Source: an uncultured Clostridia bacterium
GTDB taxonomy: Bacteria; Bacillota; Clostridia; Christensenellales; UBA1242
NCBI GenBank assembly: GCA_934754375.1
Contig: CAKVHT010000002.1
Location: forward strand, 85,952-149,951
Direction of reading: 5' to 3'
DNA length: 64,000 nt
Program-made: the position numbers and the translations under genes
Part shown: positions 29,695 to 38,583 of the stretch, in pieces
Layout of the letters: each line of letters begins with the position of its first letter
Position numbering within the stretch: position 1 is the stretch's first letter
Notes under the pieces: model-generated
The model's input: the letters and a program-made list of their open reading frames with translations, nothing else
Database searches by the model: none
Told to the model about the DNA's origin: nothing

Positions 29695-31113
29695 CTATAT
29701 TAATTTTTGGCTTCCTTTAATCTCTACCAATTTTAAAATTTTAACAATTTGATTTGTTGACGCATCAATATAATAAAAATAGTTTCCATCAATGCGTTCC
29801 AGATAAAATTCATAGCAATTCACTTCTTTGCCAGAGTCAAGCCTTATAACCGCTTTACGAGTTGAAAGTATTTCATAATCAAAGCCCAACAAATCTTCAG
29901 CATCCAACAAGTTTACATTAAATTGCGGAGTCCTATCAACATGGTTATAAGCATAATTTTGCGCTTCAACACCAATCACTGTTTGGCTTGTTAAATCAAT
30001 CTTAACTTTTACCAAATCAGGATAATAAACCACACTATTCACAATAGGTGCAAGATTAACATATAAAACATTTTGTTTTTGTTCTCGCCACACTGGTCGC
30101 ATATTTTCAAAACCAATATTGTTTATATAATTCTTTGCAATTTCTTGTGCTTGTTCCGCTGATAATATTGGGTCTCCCATGCTTGAATATGCTGACAAAT
30201 TTATCAACAATTTACCACGCTTACTAACTTGTGCAAAATAAGTATTATCTTCTGTTTTTATTGTAAAGTCATAAGTTGTGATATTGCCTTCTGTTAAACT
30301 GTCAAAATTTATAGTTATATTTTTACCACTAAATACTGTGTCTTCTAAATATTTTTTTGCCTCATCTTGTGATACTTCTGTTTCGGGCAAACCATTAACT
30401 TGTTTTGTTTCAAGTGCTGTTGAAAATGGACCATCGAAAATCATAGAAGGATATTCAACATTGTCGCTACTCATATTTCCCATGCTGGTGCTCAATTCAT
30501 TCATTCCATTAACATCAAATACTGACGCATCAACAAAACTATAACCCGTGTCATACATTCCATAGTTTTGCTTATTAAAATTTGCCTTCAATTCAGCCAA
30601 CACAAGTGCAATTTTGTCAAACAGCAATTCTTGCTCAGTGGTTAAATTTTCGTTTTTATTTAAGACCCTTGCATAAGCCTCACATACCCCATTTATTTGA
30701 TTAAAAAATTTTGTGGTTGCCACCACATTATCATGATTGATTGGAAGTACACTTAACCCAGCCAAAACATAATTGCAATCACCAATCATGTTATGCAAAG
30801 TTTCAAGTTTTGCTTGCCTAGTTGTTAATGTCGAATACTTTGAAATATCCACTGCAAGATTGTTCACATTATCCACCATTGAATAATAACTTGATGCATA
30901 GACCCCTTCCAATATATCTGCATTTTGTTTGCTTGATGTGTAAACTTGATAATATGCAATTAATGTGCATGTTAAAATAACAAGCAAAGAAACTATTGCA
31001 ACAATAAACCAAGGCATTGCTTTTTGAGCATTGCTTTTTTGTTTTGTTTCTTTATCTTTTTCAACATTTGAATTGTTTGCAAATTCTTCGCTTTTAATAT
31101 TTTTATTTTTCAT
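29695..31113 (-). CDS. ypeB: Germination protein YpeB
   Basis: A 472-residue protein with one N-terminal membrane helix (about 32-54), a long helical YpeB domain, and PepSY-type repeats towards the C terminus (LSAEQAQEIAKNYINNIGFENM and the segment ending FYYIDASTNQIVKILKLVEI). YpeB and the cortex-lytic enzyme SleB depend on each other for stable placement in the spore. Here the gene follows sleB on the same strand, as in the bacillar sleB-ypeB pair. ATG 31113 follows AAAAGGAAAATTTA. The gap to sleB is 111 bp and AT-rich, so a separate promoter is possible. Confidence 0.92.
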   Translation of the reverse strand: MKNKNIKSEEFANNSNVEKDKETKQKSNAQKAMPWFIVAIVSLLVILTCTLIAYYQVYTSSKQNADILEGVYASSYYSMVDNVNNLAVDISKYSTLTTRQAKLETLHNMIGDCNYVLAGLSVLPINHDNVVATTKFFNQINGVCEAYARVLNKNENLTTEQELLFDKIALVLAELKANFNKQNYGMYDTGYSFVDASVFDVNGMNELSTSMGNMSSDNVEYPSMIFDGPFSTALETKQVNGLPETEVSQDEAKKYLEDTVFSGKNITINFDSLTEGNITTYDFTIKTEDNTYFAQVSKRGKLLINLSAYSSMGDPILSAEQAQEIAKNYINNIGFENMRPVWREQKQNVLYVNLAPIVNSVVYYPDLVKVKIDLTSQTVIGVEAQNYAYNHVDRTPQFNVNLLDAEDLLGFDYEILSTRKAVIRLDSGKEVNCYEFYLERIDGNYFYYIDASTNQIVKILKLVEIKGSQKLI

Positions 31114-31224
31114 TAAATTTTCCTTTTAAAATATTAAAAATAATATTTTTATTAATTTAAAAATATATTTTTTGCATTTTCTTAATAATTTTTTAATTAT
31201 TTTTAACATTTAATTAAATTTTTA

Positions 31225-31923
31225 TTAAACTGCAAAAATATGTTTGCCAATCTGAGTAACTTTTTTTGTTGTGTAAATCCACTTGCTTGTTGCTGTCTGT
31301 GGATTGTAATAATAAACTGAACCATAGGTTGGATCCCAACCATTTAAGGCATCATCAGCAGCCTGATATGCTTTTTGATTTGGCTCTAAATTTATTTGCC
31401 CATCATTTACAGCGGTAAAAGCCCATGGTTGATAAATCACACCAGAAACTGTATTTGGAAATCTGCTATCCTTAACCCTATTCAAAACCACGGCAGCAAT
31501 TGCAACTTGCCCAGTATAACTTTCGCCACGAGCCTCAGCATACACAATCTTGGCAAGCAGATATCTATTATTGCTGTTGTAAGTTGAAGAACTGCTGGTC
31601 TTTTTCAAAGTTATACCCATCTTTTTTGCCGTCAGGGGCCCAACAATTCCGTCTTGAGTTAAACCATACTTCTTTTGAAATTTCTTTACAGCGGCAATTG
31701 TTTGTGGCCCATTGATGCCATCAACCGAACCTGTATAATAACCCCATTTTTTTAACTTTGTTTGCACCTGTTTTATGTCTGCTGTTGCCGCATAAGTTGC
31801 CTCGGTTGTTGCAACAGTTGCCACTGGTTGATTTTTATTTGTGCCAATATAAACAAATAAGCTTCCAATAAGCCCCAATGTTAAAGACGCAATACCCAAA
31901 ATCATAACAATTATTTTTTTCAT
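31225..31923 (-). CDS. sleB: Spore cortex-lytic enzyme SleB
   Basis: A 232-residue exported lytic transglycosylase that cuts spore cortex peptidoglycan during germination. It has an N-terminal hydrophobic segment (about 3-24), a peptidoglycan-binding domain (about 45-100, VQTKLKKWGYYTGSVDGING, VKKFQKKYGLTQDGIVG) and the SleB hydrolase domain starting RYLLAKIVYAEARGE, which includes the catalytic Glu, plus VAIAAVVLNRV and the C-terminal WIYTTKKVTQIGKHIFAV. The ATG at 31923 is used; an upstream TTG would add ten residues. It is paired with ypeB and preceded by spoIIR, giving a small germination/sporulation cluster. Confidence 0.95.
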   Translation of the reverse strand: MKKIIVMILGIASLTLGLIGSLFVYIGTNKNQPVATVATTEATYAATADIKQVQTKLKKWGYYTGSVDGINGPQTIAAVKKFQKKYGLTQDGIVGPLTAKKMGITLKKTSSSSTYNSNNRYLLAKIVYAEARGESYTGQVAIAAVVLNRVKDSRFPNTVSGVIYQPWAFTAVNDGQINLEPNQKAYQAADDALNGWDPTYGSVYYYNPQTATSKWIYTTKKVTQIGKHIFAV

Positions 31924-31985
31924 AACCCCACCATTCAAAAGATTATTTGCCAAGTTTCAAACTTTTAAACTCATCCAAAACAATT

Positions 31986-32510
31986 TTATTTGTTAAACAA
32001 ACCACCAAACCAATTTGAAAACCTAGATCTGAATGTTATTTTGTTTTCATTTGTGTTTTTGCCAACAAAACACAACGGCGGATACATAACACACCACCAA
32101 TTGTCACCAACTGCGTCACCCAATTCAACTATTACAGCATCATAATAACCAGATTCTAAAGTGGTGTTATTATATGTCCTTGTTGGGAAATATTCATTTG
32201 CTATTTTTACGTTCACTGAATAATTGAAACCGTTTTTATTTAAAACTTTTTTGCCAATATTTTGCATATTGACTTTTTCTTTATTTACGACTTCAATGGC
32301 CTGCTGTTTTGTTTTTACACTGCAGAGCCATGGTGTTAAATAATCAACAATACTATCTTTCACTTTGAACTTTACTGACTGGTCAATTTGACTGTTGCTG
32401 TTTGCCCTTATATGTATCCTTAAATAGTCATAATCTTCTGTTTTAGGCAAAGACAAAGCTATAACAGCAATCAATATAAACAAACCAAAACAACACATAA
32501 ATTTTTTCAT
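31986..32510 (-). CDS. spoIIR: Stage II sporulation protein R
   Basis: A 174-residue secreted signalling protein. After an N-terminal export segment (residues 3-21) it has the SpoIIR pattern: YLRIHIRANSNSQIDQSVKFKVKD near residue 29, then YYDAVIVELGDAVGDNWWCVMYPPLCFV. In Bacillus and Clostridioides, SpoIIR is made in the forespore under sigma-F, crosses the intermembrane space and triggers SpoIIGA-dependent processing of pro-sigma-E in the mother cell. The Shine-Dalgarno region (TTGTGGT) is weak. It lies between the amidase terminator and sleB. The length is a little shorter than in B. subtilis but complete. Confidence 0.92.
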   Translation of the reverse strand: MKKFMCCFGLFILIAVIALSLPKTEDYDYLRIHIRANSNSQIDQSVKFKVKDSIVDYLTPWLCSVKTKQQAIEVVNKEKVNMQNIGKKVLNKNGFNYSVNVKIANEYFPTRTYNNTTLESGYYDAVIVELGDAVGDNWWCVMYPPLCFVGKNTNENKITFRSRFSNWFGGLFNK

Positions 32511-32537
32511 ACCACAATGGTTGACATCTAAAAATAA

Positions 32538-32576
32538 AAAAACCGCAAAATTTAAATCACTTTTTGCAGTTTTATT
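32538..32576 (-). terminator. Terminator after the amidase-like gene
   Basis: On the minus strand ACTGCAAAA pairs with TTTTGCGGT and is followed by a seven-T run. It separates the amidase-like gene from spoIIR. Confidence 0.75.
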
Positions 32577-32621
32577 TATAGTTTTGTAAAAATTTTATTT
32601 TGCTTTGTTCAAATTATCAAG

Positions 32622-33677
32622 TTAAGTTTGAGGTCTCCCTGTTGAAGAAAACAATTTGCGCCATGTATTTGCACCAACTATTCCATCTGGAACAAGGCCA
32701 TTTTCTGACTGAAATGCTTTGACAGCTCTTTCAGTTTCGCCACCAAATATGCCGTCCAAATTACTGATTGGATAAAGATAGGAAAGCAACAACCTTTGCA
32801 AAAACAAAACCGAACTTGATTTGCCACCTCGTTTTAAAACCTGACTGGCAGGATTTATATTCAAAAGTGCCTGCCAAGTATTTCTACCCACAATGCCGTC
32901 TGATGTTAAATTATTGTTTGTTTGAAATTGTTGAACAGCCTTTGCTGTGCCAGAACCAAAAATCCCATCTGTTGACAAATTGTAGCCATATTGGTTCAAA
33001 AGATATTGCAATGCAACCACAAAGCCACCTTTACTGCCTTGCTTTAAAGTTGGATAATTGCTTAAATTTCTTTCAACATAAGGAACATTCAAATATTCAC
33101 AAACACCAGCACAGGCTCCTTCCCCTACGTTTAACACAAATGTAGGATTCAACATCAATTTTGCTTCAACAAAGTTTGTCATAAACCCAGCTTCGATAAG
33201 TGTTGCAGGGCAACGGACATTTGACAACATACCAACAGAAAGTGTTCCAACCTTCCTGCCCGGTCTGCCAGTAAACTCTTTCACCTTATTATAAACGTCT
33301 TGGCTTAATAGTCTGCTTTGATTTGAATATGAATTGTATGGACTGTAATAAACTTCAACACCTTGCGCACTATTAAATGTTGTTCCATTGCCTGAAGCAT
33401 TGTAAGCAAATGTGACAATCAAACTAACCCCAGCACGATTGGTGCGGACGACACGTGTTGAAATGGAATCATCTTGCACTTCTGTGTGGACATCATAAAC
33501 ACGAAAGCCACATCTTAAACATGCCAATATAAAATCTATTTTTGCCTGTTTATTAAATTCATTTTCATAAAAACTGCGCCCAATATACGGCATGACAGGT
33601 GTGCGTTTGCCAACAGTTGGCGGATTAAGCCCATGCTCATCGTTTGCGCCAATTAAAAAATCTGATGCTTTTGCCAT
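32622..33677 (-). CDS. N-acetylmuramoyl-L-alanine amidase-like protein with two peptidoglycan-binding domains
   Basis: A 351-residue protein with an Amidase_3-like domain (1-190) and two PG_binding_1 repeats (about 208-272, LKQGSKGGFVVALQYLLNQY; about 283-345, LKRGGKSSSVLFLQRLL). Zinc-site residues can be followed in the amidase fold: His15 (DEHG), Glu38 or Glu40 (FYENEFN) and the catalytic Glu162 (LIEAGFMTN). The second zinc His, normally in SIHxNA, is Ala91 in TFAYNAS, so classical activity is doubtful. No signal peptide is seen, which fits release by mother-cell lysis or an intracellular role. ATG 33677 follows AAGGAGAAATT. Adjacent to spoIIR and sleB. Confidence 0.85.
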   Translation of the reverse strand: MAKASDFLIGANDEHGLNPPTVGKRTPVMPYIGRSFYENEFNKQAKIDFILACLRCGFRVYDVHTEVQDDSISTRVVRTNRAGVSLIVTFAYNASGNGTTFNSAQGVEVYYSPYNSYSNQSRLLSQDVYNKVKEFTGRPGRKVGTLSVGMLSNVRCPATLIEAGFMTNFVEAKLMLNPTFVLNVGEGACAGVCEYLNVPYVERNLSNYPTLKQGSKGGFVVALQYLLNQYGYNLSTDGIFGSGTAKAVQQFQTNNNLTSDGIVGRNTWQALLNINPASQVLKRGGKSSSVLFLQRLLLSYLYPISNLDGIFGGETERAVKAFQSENGLVPDGIVGANTWRKLFSSTGRPQT

Positions 33678-33796
33678 AATTTCTCCTTAAAATTTTTATG
33701 CTGAACACCAGATTTTTGTTAAGCCAAATCTAATACACAAATAAGCAAGTATGTTTCGCCACCTCTCATAGATTTGATTTGTTGTTAATCAAAATA

Positions 33797-33824
33797 AAAA
33801 GTAAGGCAATATGCCTTACTTTAT
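33797..33824 (-). terminator. Terminator overlapping the stop codon of the HD gene
   Basis: AAAGTAAGGC and GCCTTACTTT form a perfect ten-base stem with a T run on the minus strand. The stop codon of the HD-domain gene (33816-33818) lies within the stem. Confidence 0.8.
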
Positions 33825-34421
33825 AATTTCTTCATCAATATATGTTGCCTCATAGTCTGAAATATGGAACAATAAAGCATTTGGATATTGCAAAAAGGCT
33901 TGAGTTAAATCGTCGCCTTGTTGAGCTCTTGGATCAAAGCCTCCCATGTGCCAATTGATACAAACAGCTTCTTCACGTGAAAGGTGGACAAAACTGCCTA
34001 TCATATAAACTGATTTTTCGCCATGCCCAAATGGTAATGAATTGTTTTGATTGTGTGCGTAATATGGAACTTGAACCCATTGTCCATTTACTTTTTGATT
34101 TTTCAAATCTTTAACATAACTGCCAACTTTGCAAATATCGTGTAAAAGGGCTATCAAAGCGATGCTTTCGTCAGACAAAAAATCTTGATAGTTTGCACCA
34201 TACTCATTTTGAATATTCTTTTTAAATCTGTTGTAAACCATGATTGAGTGATATGCAAGTCCCCCGTCAAAGTTTGAGTGCCTGCGTGCAGATGCTGGTG
34301 TTAAAAAGAAGTCACACCCATTGCACAAATAATCCAACAATTTATCAGCGCCTTCACGTTTAATGTTTGACTTGAAAATGTCTATATATTCTTGCTTGAT
34401 TTGCTCAATTGATTTATCCAT
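33816..34421 (-). CDS. HD-domain hydrolase
   Basis: A 201-residue cytoplasmic protein with the HD-superfamily metal motifs: ARRHSNFDGGLAYHS (about 47-58), LIALLHDICKVGSY (His-Asp pair), FGHGEKSVYM and INWHMGGFD. It resembles phosphohydrolases that act on nucleic acids or nucleotides, such as the HD part of the YhaM type, but lacks a second domain. ATG 34421 follows AGGAGAG. It is eight bases downstream of the hydrogenase gene on the same strand, so hisS, hydrogenase and HD gene may form one transcript. The substrate is unknown. Confidence 0.8.
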   Translation of the reverse strand: MDKSIEQIKQEYIDIFKSNIKREGADKLLDYLCNGCDFFLTPASARRHSNFDGGLAYHSIMVYNRFKKNIQNEYGANYQDFLSDESIALIALLHDICKVGSYVKDLKNQKVNGQWVQVPYYAHNQNNSLPFGHGEKSVYMIGSFVHLSREEAVCINWHMGGFDPRAQQGDDLTQAFLQYPNALLFHISDYEATYIDEEIIK

Positions 34422-34429
34422 AAACTCTC

Positions 34430-35737
34430 CTATCTTACAGAATGATTAATATGCAAATATTCTTTTGCTTTCTTGCTATTCGGTTTTTTAAAAAACTCTT
34501 TGTATATTAAATTCAATTGTTGGTTTTGATAACTTGAATTTATTGATGATGTTGCATCAAAGTTAAACAAGTTGACCCCACGCACTGAAACTGCCTTTAT
34601 ATTATTTTCTTGCCTTGGTTGCCCACCACCGCCAACACAGCCGTTTGGACAAGCCATAATTTCAACAAAGTCAAAGTTAAATTTATCCAAATTTTTAAAT
34701 ATCTTCCTAACATTCATTGTGCCGGCAATTGCACATAGTTTTATTTGCCTTCCGTTTAGATCTAATAATGCCTGCTTTGCACCTGGCAACTTTGGAACTG
34801 GCTTGAATTGTAGCATGTCATTTGTAAGTTGTTTGCCCGTTTCTAAATAATAGGCAGTTCGCATAACTGCTTGAGTTACACCTGTGGATACACCAAACAT
34901 TACTCCTGCACCAGAAGCTATATCAAAAGGTTTGTCAAATGAAGATTTAGGCAAGCTTGAAAAGTCAATACTTTTATCTTTCAATACTCTGCCAAGTTCT
35001 CGCACAGTCACAACGCAGTCAGTATCTTTACCATACTCTCCACACAAACTCAACAAATTTGCTTCCGCTTTTTTTGCAACGCATGGTGTGATTGCAACAA
35101 CAGCCAAATCTTCAGGCTTGATATTTTGTTGCCTTGCAAACCAATTTTTTATTGTATTTGAAAGCATTGCGATCGGACTTTTACATGTTGACAAATTTGG
35201 CACATATTGTGGATAAAATGTTTTTGCAAAATTGACCCAAGCAGGACAGCAACTTGTAAGATGTGGCAATTCTTTGTTTTGTTTTATCCTTGACAAAAAT
35301 TCATAAGCCTCTTCCATAACGGTCATGTCAGCACCAAATGAAACATCAAAAACATAATCAGCACCAAGTTGTTTCAATGCGCTGACCATTTTGCCTGCAA
35401 CAAATTCTCCAACTGGCAACCCAAACATTTCGCCAAGGCTAACCCTTACTGCTGGAGCAACAATCACTGCCACCTTTTTGTTTGGATTGCTAATTAAAGT
35501 CATCAACTCATTGCTATTATCTTGTTCAACAATCGCTTCAACTGGGCAAAAATTAGCACATTGTCCGCAATTTATGCAAACAATACTTTCACTGTCATAT
35601 TTCCAGAATCCCGCAACTCCCATTTGTTTTTTGCAAACATCTTTACATTTGCCACAAAGCACACATTTATTTTCCTTGCGCCTTATACTTGGGTTTTTGT
35701 GCGAAATCGGCACACGAATTTCTGCAAATTTATCCAA
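34430..35737 (-). CDS. [FeFe] hydrogenase
   Basis: A 435-residue soluble hydrogenase. The N terminus has two 4Fe-4S ferredoxin-type sites (CVLCGKCKDVC at 25-35, CINCGQCANFCPVEAI at 54-69). H-cluster motifs follow: TSCCPAW (161-167), TPCVAKKAE (217-225) and EIMACPNGCVGGGGQP (359-374). The second motif has Thr where classical group A enzymes have Met. The start is a TTG at 35737 with AAAGGA eight bases before it; no ATG is better placed. It would reduce protons or oxidise H2 with ferredoxin in anaerobic metabolism, or act as a sensor. Maturases HydE, HydF and HydG are not in this window. It lies between hisS and the HD gene, an unexpected grouping. Confidence 0.92.
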   Translation of the reverse strand: MDKFAEIRVPISHKNPSIRRKENKCVLCGKCKDVCKKQMGVAGFWKYDSESIVCINCGQCANFCPVEAIVEQDNSNELMTLISNPNKKVAVIVAPAVRVSLGEMFGLPVGEFVAGKMVSALKQLGADYVFDVSFGADMTVMEEAYEFLSRIKQNKELPHLTSCCPAWVNFAKTFYPQYVPNLSTCKSPIAMLSNTIKNWFARQQNIKPEDLAVVAITPCVAKKAEANLLSLCGEYGKDTDCVVTVRELGRVLKDKSIDFSSLPKSSFDKPFDIASGAGVMFGVSTGVTQAVMRTAYYLETGKQLTNDMLQFKPVPKLPGAKQALLDLNGRQIKLCAIAGTMNVRKIFKNLDKFNFDFVEIMACPNGCVGGGGQPRQENNIKAVSVRGVNLFNFDATSSINSSYQNQQLNLIYKEFFKKPNSKKAKEYLHINHSVR

Positions 35738-35758
35738 TTTTGTTTTCCTTTGTAAAAA

Positions 35759-37009
35759 TTATTTATTCAAAAACTTGATTGAGTTGCCAAGTTTAACATC
35801 TTTAAAAGTTGTTACAGCATCGGCAACTTCGACCACCTTTTCATAAAAGTTTTTCATATTTTTTGGCCTTATGAAAAGTGAAACGTTATATTTTGCTGTT
35901 AAATCTTTTTTTGTGTTGTAAACTTCAACAATGTTATCATCTATATCATATATCAATGCCAAATTTTGTTTCATGTCAAATGTTAAGCCACGTTCTTTAA
36001 TCAGCATTGTTACAGGTTCAAAACCAATGCTTCCACCAACAGCAGGCACGTCTTGCCCTGTGATTTTGCCAATCATGGTATCGTATCTACCACCTCCGCC
36101 AATAGCACCAGAGAAACCGTTTGTATAATATTCAAACACAGTACCAGTGTAATAGCCTTGCCCACGAACAATTGAAATATCAAACAAAATTTTAACAGTT
36201 GGTTTAACCATGGCACACAAACTGCTTATCAAATATTTAACATCATCAATTATATTTTGTGGTGCTCCATATTTGATTGTTGCATCAATTCCATTTTCAA
36301 GCACATCGTTAAGGCTATCAATCAAACTGTTGATTTTGGCAATATCCAAACCTTTTTCAATCAATTCCATCATCACACCGTTGAGTGAGATTTTATCTAT
36401 TTTATCAAGTGAAACGCAAATAGTGTTTAATTGCTCAACTTCAAAACCAGCATTTAAAACAATTGCGTTCAAGATACGCCTATCGTTGATTTTAACTGTT
36501 AAATCATCAAAGCCGATTGAATTATATGTATCAATAGATGTCTTCATAAGTTCAAGTTCAGCCATGATTGTTTTGTCACCAAACACATCAATATCACATT
36601 GAATAAACTGACGATCTCTGCCACGTTGAGGGCGTTCAGCACGAAATGAATAGTCGATTTGAATTGCTTTAAAAGGGGTTGGCAATTTTTCACGATTGTT
36701 GGCATAAAATCTAGCAAGTGGAACTGTTAAATCATATCTTAAGCCTTCTTCAACAATATCTTTGACTGTTAAATCAGGTTTTGTTAAATCTAATTTGTCG
36801 CCACGTTTGATTGTTTTGAACATAAGTTTAAGGTTGTCGCCACCATCGCTATTGTCCAAAAAATCCAAACTTTCCAATATTGGTGTTTGAATAAGGTTAT
36901 ATCCATTGCTTTGATAACTGCTTAAAATCTTTTCTTTAACCAATTCACGCACTTTTGCATCCCTTGGCATATAGTCATTTGTTCCCCTGATGGGATTAAA
37001 GTTTTTCAT
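35759..37009 (-). CDS. hisS: Histidyl-tRNA synthetase
   Basis: A 416-residue class II enzyme charging tRNA-His. Visible elements are IRGTNDYMPRDAKVRELV at the N terminus, motif 2 (YSFRAERPQRGRDRQFIQCDIDVFG), the His-binding loop GQGYYTGTVFEYY and motif 3 (IGGGGRYDTMIG with GGSIGFEP), and a C-terminal anticodon-binding domain of about 85 residues (VEVYNTKKDLTAKYNVSLFIRP). The anticodon domain looks slightly short compared with B. subtilis HisS. ATG 37009 follows TAGGAGTTGTAA. It is the first gene of a possible three-gene transcript with the hydrogenase and HD genes. Confidence 0.95.
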   Translation of the reverse strand: MKNFNPIRGTNDYMPRDAKVRELVKEKILSSYQSNGYNLIQTPILESLDFLDNSDGGDNLKLMFKTIKRGDKLDLTKPDLTVKDIVEEGLRYDLTVPLARFYANNREKLPTPFKAIQIDYSFRAERPQRGRDRQFIQCDIDVFGDKTIMAELELMKTSIDTYNSIGFDDLTVKINDRRILNAIVLNAGFEVEQLNTICVSLDKIDKISLNGVMMELIEKGLDIAKINSLIDSLNDVLENGIDATIKYGAPQNIIDDVKYLISSLCAMVKPTVKILFDISIVRGQGYYTGTVFEYYTNGFSGAIGGGGRYDTMIGKITGQDVPAVGGSIGFEPVTMLIKERGLTFDMKQNLALIYDIDDNIVEVYNTKKDLTAKYNVSLFIRPKNMKNFYEKVVEVADAVTTFKDVKLGNSIKFLNK

Positions 37010-37034
37010 TTACAACTCCTAATAATTGCATTAT

Positions 37035-37084
37035 AAAAAAACCAACCTAATTTGTCAAACAAATAGATAATTTGGTTGGTTTAA
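37035..37084 (-). terminator. veg terminator
   Basis: AAACCAACC on both strands forms a nine-base stem with a T run on the minus strand, located between veg and hisS. Confidence 0.75.
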
Positions 37085-37146
37085 ATATGTCCTATTCAAC
37101 TGCTGAACTTAATCATTTGCGCAAAGTGATGAAACCAGTTTGATGT

Positions 37147-37383
37147 TTAATCATTTAATATTTTCACTTCACCACAAAGTATGTCGTTATATGAATATGT
37201 TATAACCGAATTTAAATCTAACAGAGATTTCACTGTGAAAACACTATTATAAACATCTTCAATCACCGCTCTATAGCTACTGACTTTTCTTCTGCCACGG
37301 TTTACATCTAATTTAACTTCTTTGCCTTTAAGTGCTAAAATCTTTTGTTTAATATTATCAACTGTGTTTGGCATTTTCTTCAT
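37147..37383 (-). CDS. veg: Veg protein
   Basis: A 78-residue protein matching the Veg family: a short N-terminal helix (TVDNIKQKILALKGKEVKL), NRGRRKVSSYRAVIEDVYNSVFTVK in the middle and ITYSYNDILCGEV near the end. In B. subtilis Veg stimulates biofilm matrix genes and is highly expressed near the origin. Here too it lies within 20 kb of dnaA. ATG 37383 follows AGGGTGATACT. No neighbouring gene is co-transcribed with certainty. The region 37384-37573 upstream contains only the terminator of the next gene and nothing else I can name. Confidence 0.9.
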   Translation of the reverse strand: MKKMPNTVDNIKQKILALKGKEVKLDVNRGRRKVSSYRAVIEDVYNSVFTVKSLLDLNSVITYSYNDILCGEVKILND

Positions 37384-37550
37384 AGTATCACCCTAAAACT
37401 ATTTTTTGCGCAATATTAAAAATTAAACATCACTGACAAAACAAGACAAAAATCAGCAATGCGTGCAATGCTAAGTACTGCGGTTTTTATATTTAGTGTT
37501 TTAATTTCGCCACTGTTTGTACGTTTGTTGACTTGTTGGTAAACAATAAA

Positions 37551-37577
37551 AAAGAAAGGTTAAAAAACCTTTCTTAA
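37551..37577 (-). terminator. Terminator overlapping the stop codon of the 260-residue gene
   Basis: AAGAAAGGTT and AACCTTTCTT form a ten-base stem with a T run on the minus strand; the stop codon (37574-37576) shares bases with the stem. Confidence 0.8.
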
Positions 37578-38356
37578 TACTGCAAATTGTCCATATCATA
37601 GGTAAGCAAGCTTGGTAACGTTTCACCAAATTCTTCAAACACTTGCTTGTTTGGTAAATCATTTTTTACCTTTAAATAAATATTGTAAAGTTCTTCGGTT
37701 GACAACTTGTCCAATAAATCATAAAACTTTGAAATATCTTGATTGTAACTCTTTATCAGTTTTTTATTGTTTGTTATTGTTGAAACATCTTCAACACCAT
37801 ATTTATCCAAATAATTGCAAATCATCTCGCAAAAAGTTGAACGAGCAATAACACAAATACAGCCCAAATAATCATTGTAAGCCAGTTTGCCATCGTTATA
37901 ATCTGCTGCAAATAAGTTGTCAACATCTGAATCTGTTTGATTTTGTTGTCTGCTTTGAACATCAAAAACCAAATTATGTGCATCAACTACTTTTAATTCA
38001 TCCTTGTGCCAGTTGTCTATTTGAAAAAAATATTCTTTTGCGTTTTCTTGCTTTATTATCATTGAATTGTAGATATAAGCCAACGAAACAATATCATCAA
38101 CAACCGTACATAAATAAACTTGATTTGTTTCGTGACAAAAAATTTTGAATATCATTGTATCATGCGCAATCCTTATGCCATAGCAAAGATAATTTGTGCC
38201 CTTTACTTTGCCTATAATTGGCTCGTAAATTGTTGGGTCGGCATCTTCAAACACATTGTGATAAACTTCAATTGTTGCACGTTTTGAAACTTCACCCAAC
38301 TTTTCTGCGCCTAACAAAAAACTAAAACTTGTTGTGTATGCCTTTATTTCTTCCAT
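37574..38356 (-). CDS. Unrecognised protein with a leaderless start
   Basis: A 260-residue cytoplasmic protein I do not recognise. The ATG at 38356 is used, since the TTG two codons upstream has no support. The N-terminal half looks like a compact alpha/beta domain (RATIEVYHNVFEDADPTIYE, IRIAHDTMIFKIFCHETNQVYLC). A polar linker with QQNQTDSD follows, then a helical C-terminal domain (SKFYDLLDKLSTEELYNIYLK). No signal peptide or membrane helix is present. A perfect consensus promoter sits immediately upstream with only six bases between the -10 element and ATG, so the mRNA should begin at or next to the start codon. It is a monocistronic gene with its own terminator. Confidence 0.8.
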   Translation of the reverse strand: MEEIKAYTTSFSFLLGAEKLGEVSKRATIEVYHNVFEDADPTIYEPIIGKVKGTNYLCYGIRIAHDTMIFKIFCHETNQVYLCTVVDDIVSLAYIYNSMIIKQENAKEYFFQIDNWHKDELKVVDAHNLVFDVQSRQQNQTDSDVDNLFAADYNDGKLAYNDYLGCICVIARSTFCEMICNYLDKYGVEDVSTITNNKKLIKSYNQDISKFYDLLDKLSTEELYNIYLKVKNDLPNKQVFEEFGETLPSLLTYDMDNLQY

Positions 38357-38362
38357 GTTCAA

Positions 38363-38390
38363 ATTATATCATTAAGTTTTGATTTGTCAA
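38363..38390 (-). promoter_or_regulatory. Consensus promoter directly abutting the start codon
   Basis: TTGACA (complement of 38385-38390) and TATAAT (complement of 38363-38368, extended by TG) are separated by 16 bases. The ATG at 38356 is six bases from the -10 element, which predicts a leaderless mRNA. Confidence 0.75.
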
Positions 38391-38492
38391 TACCAATAAA
38401 AAATAGTTCTTAAAAATGCTTTGTTTTGAAATTTAAAAAACTCTATATTGATTTGTCAGCAAAACCAAACCAACAGCCTCCATAAAAGCAAA

Positions 38493-38533
38493 TAAAAAAG
38501 GCTGATTTATCCTTAAATTTAATCAGCTTTTTT
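38493..38533. terminator. Bidirectional terminator
   Basis: GCTGATT (38501-38507) and AATCAGC (38521-38527) are flanked by A and T runs. It ends the acidic zinc-ribbon gene on the minus strand. Confidence 0.75.
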
Positions 38534-38583
38534 ATTTATAACTATACGCAATATAAAATATTGTTTTTAACAATGATTAGATA

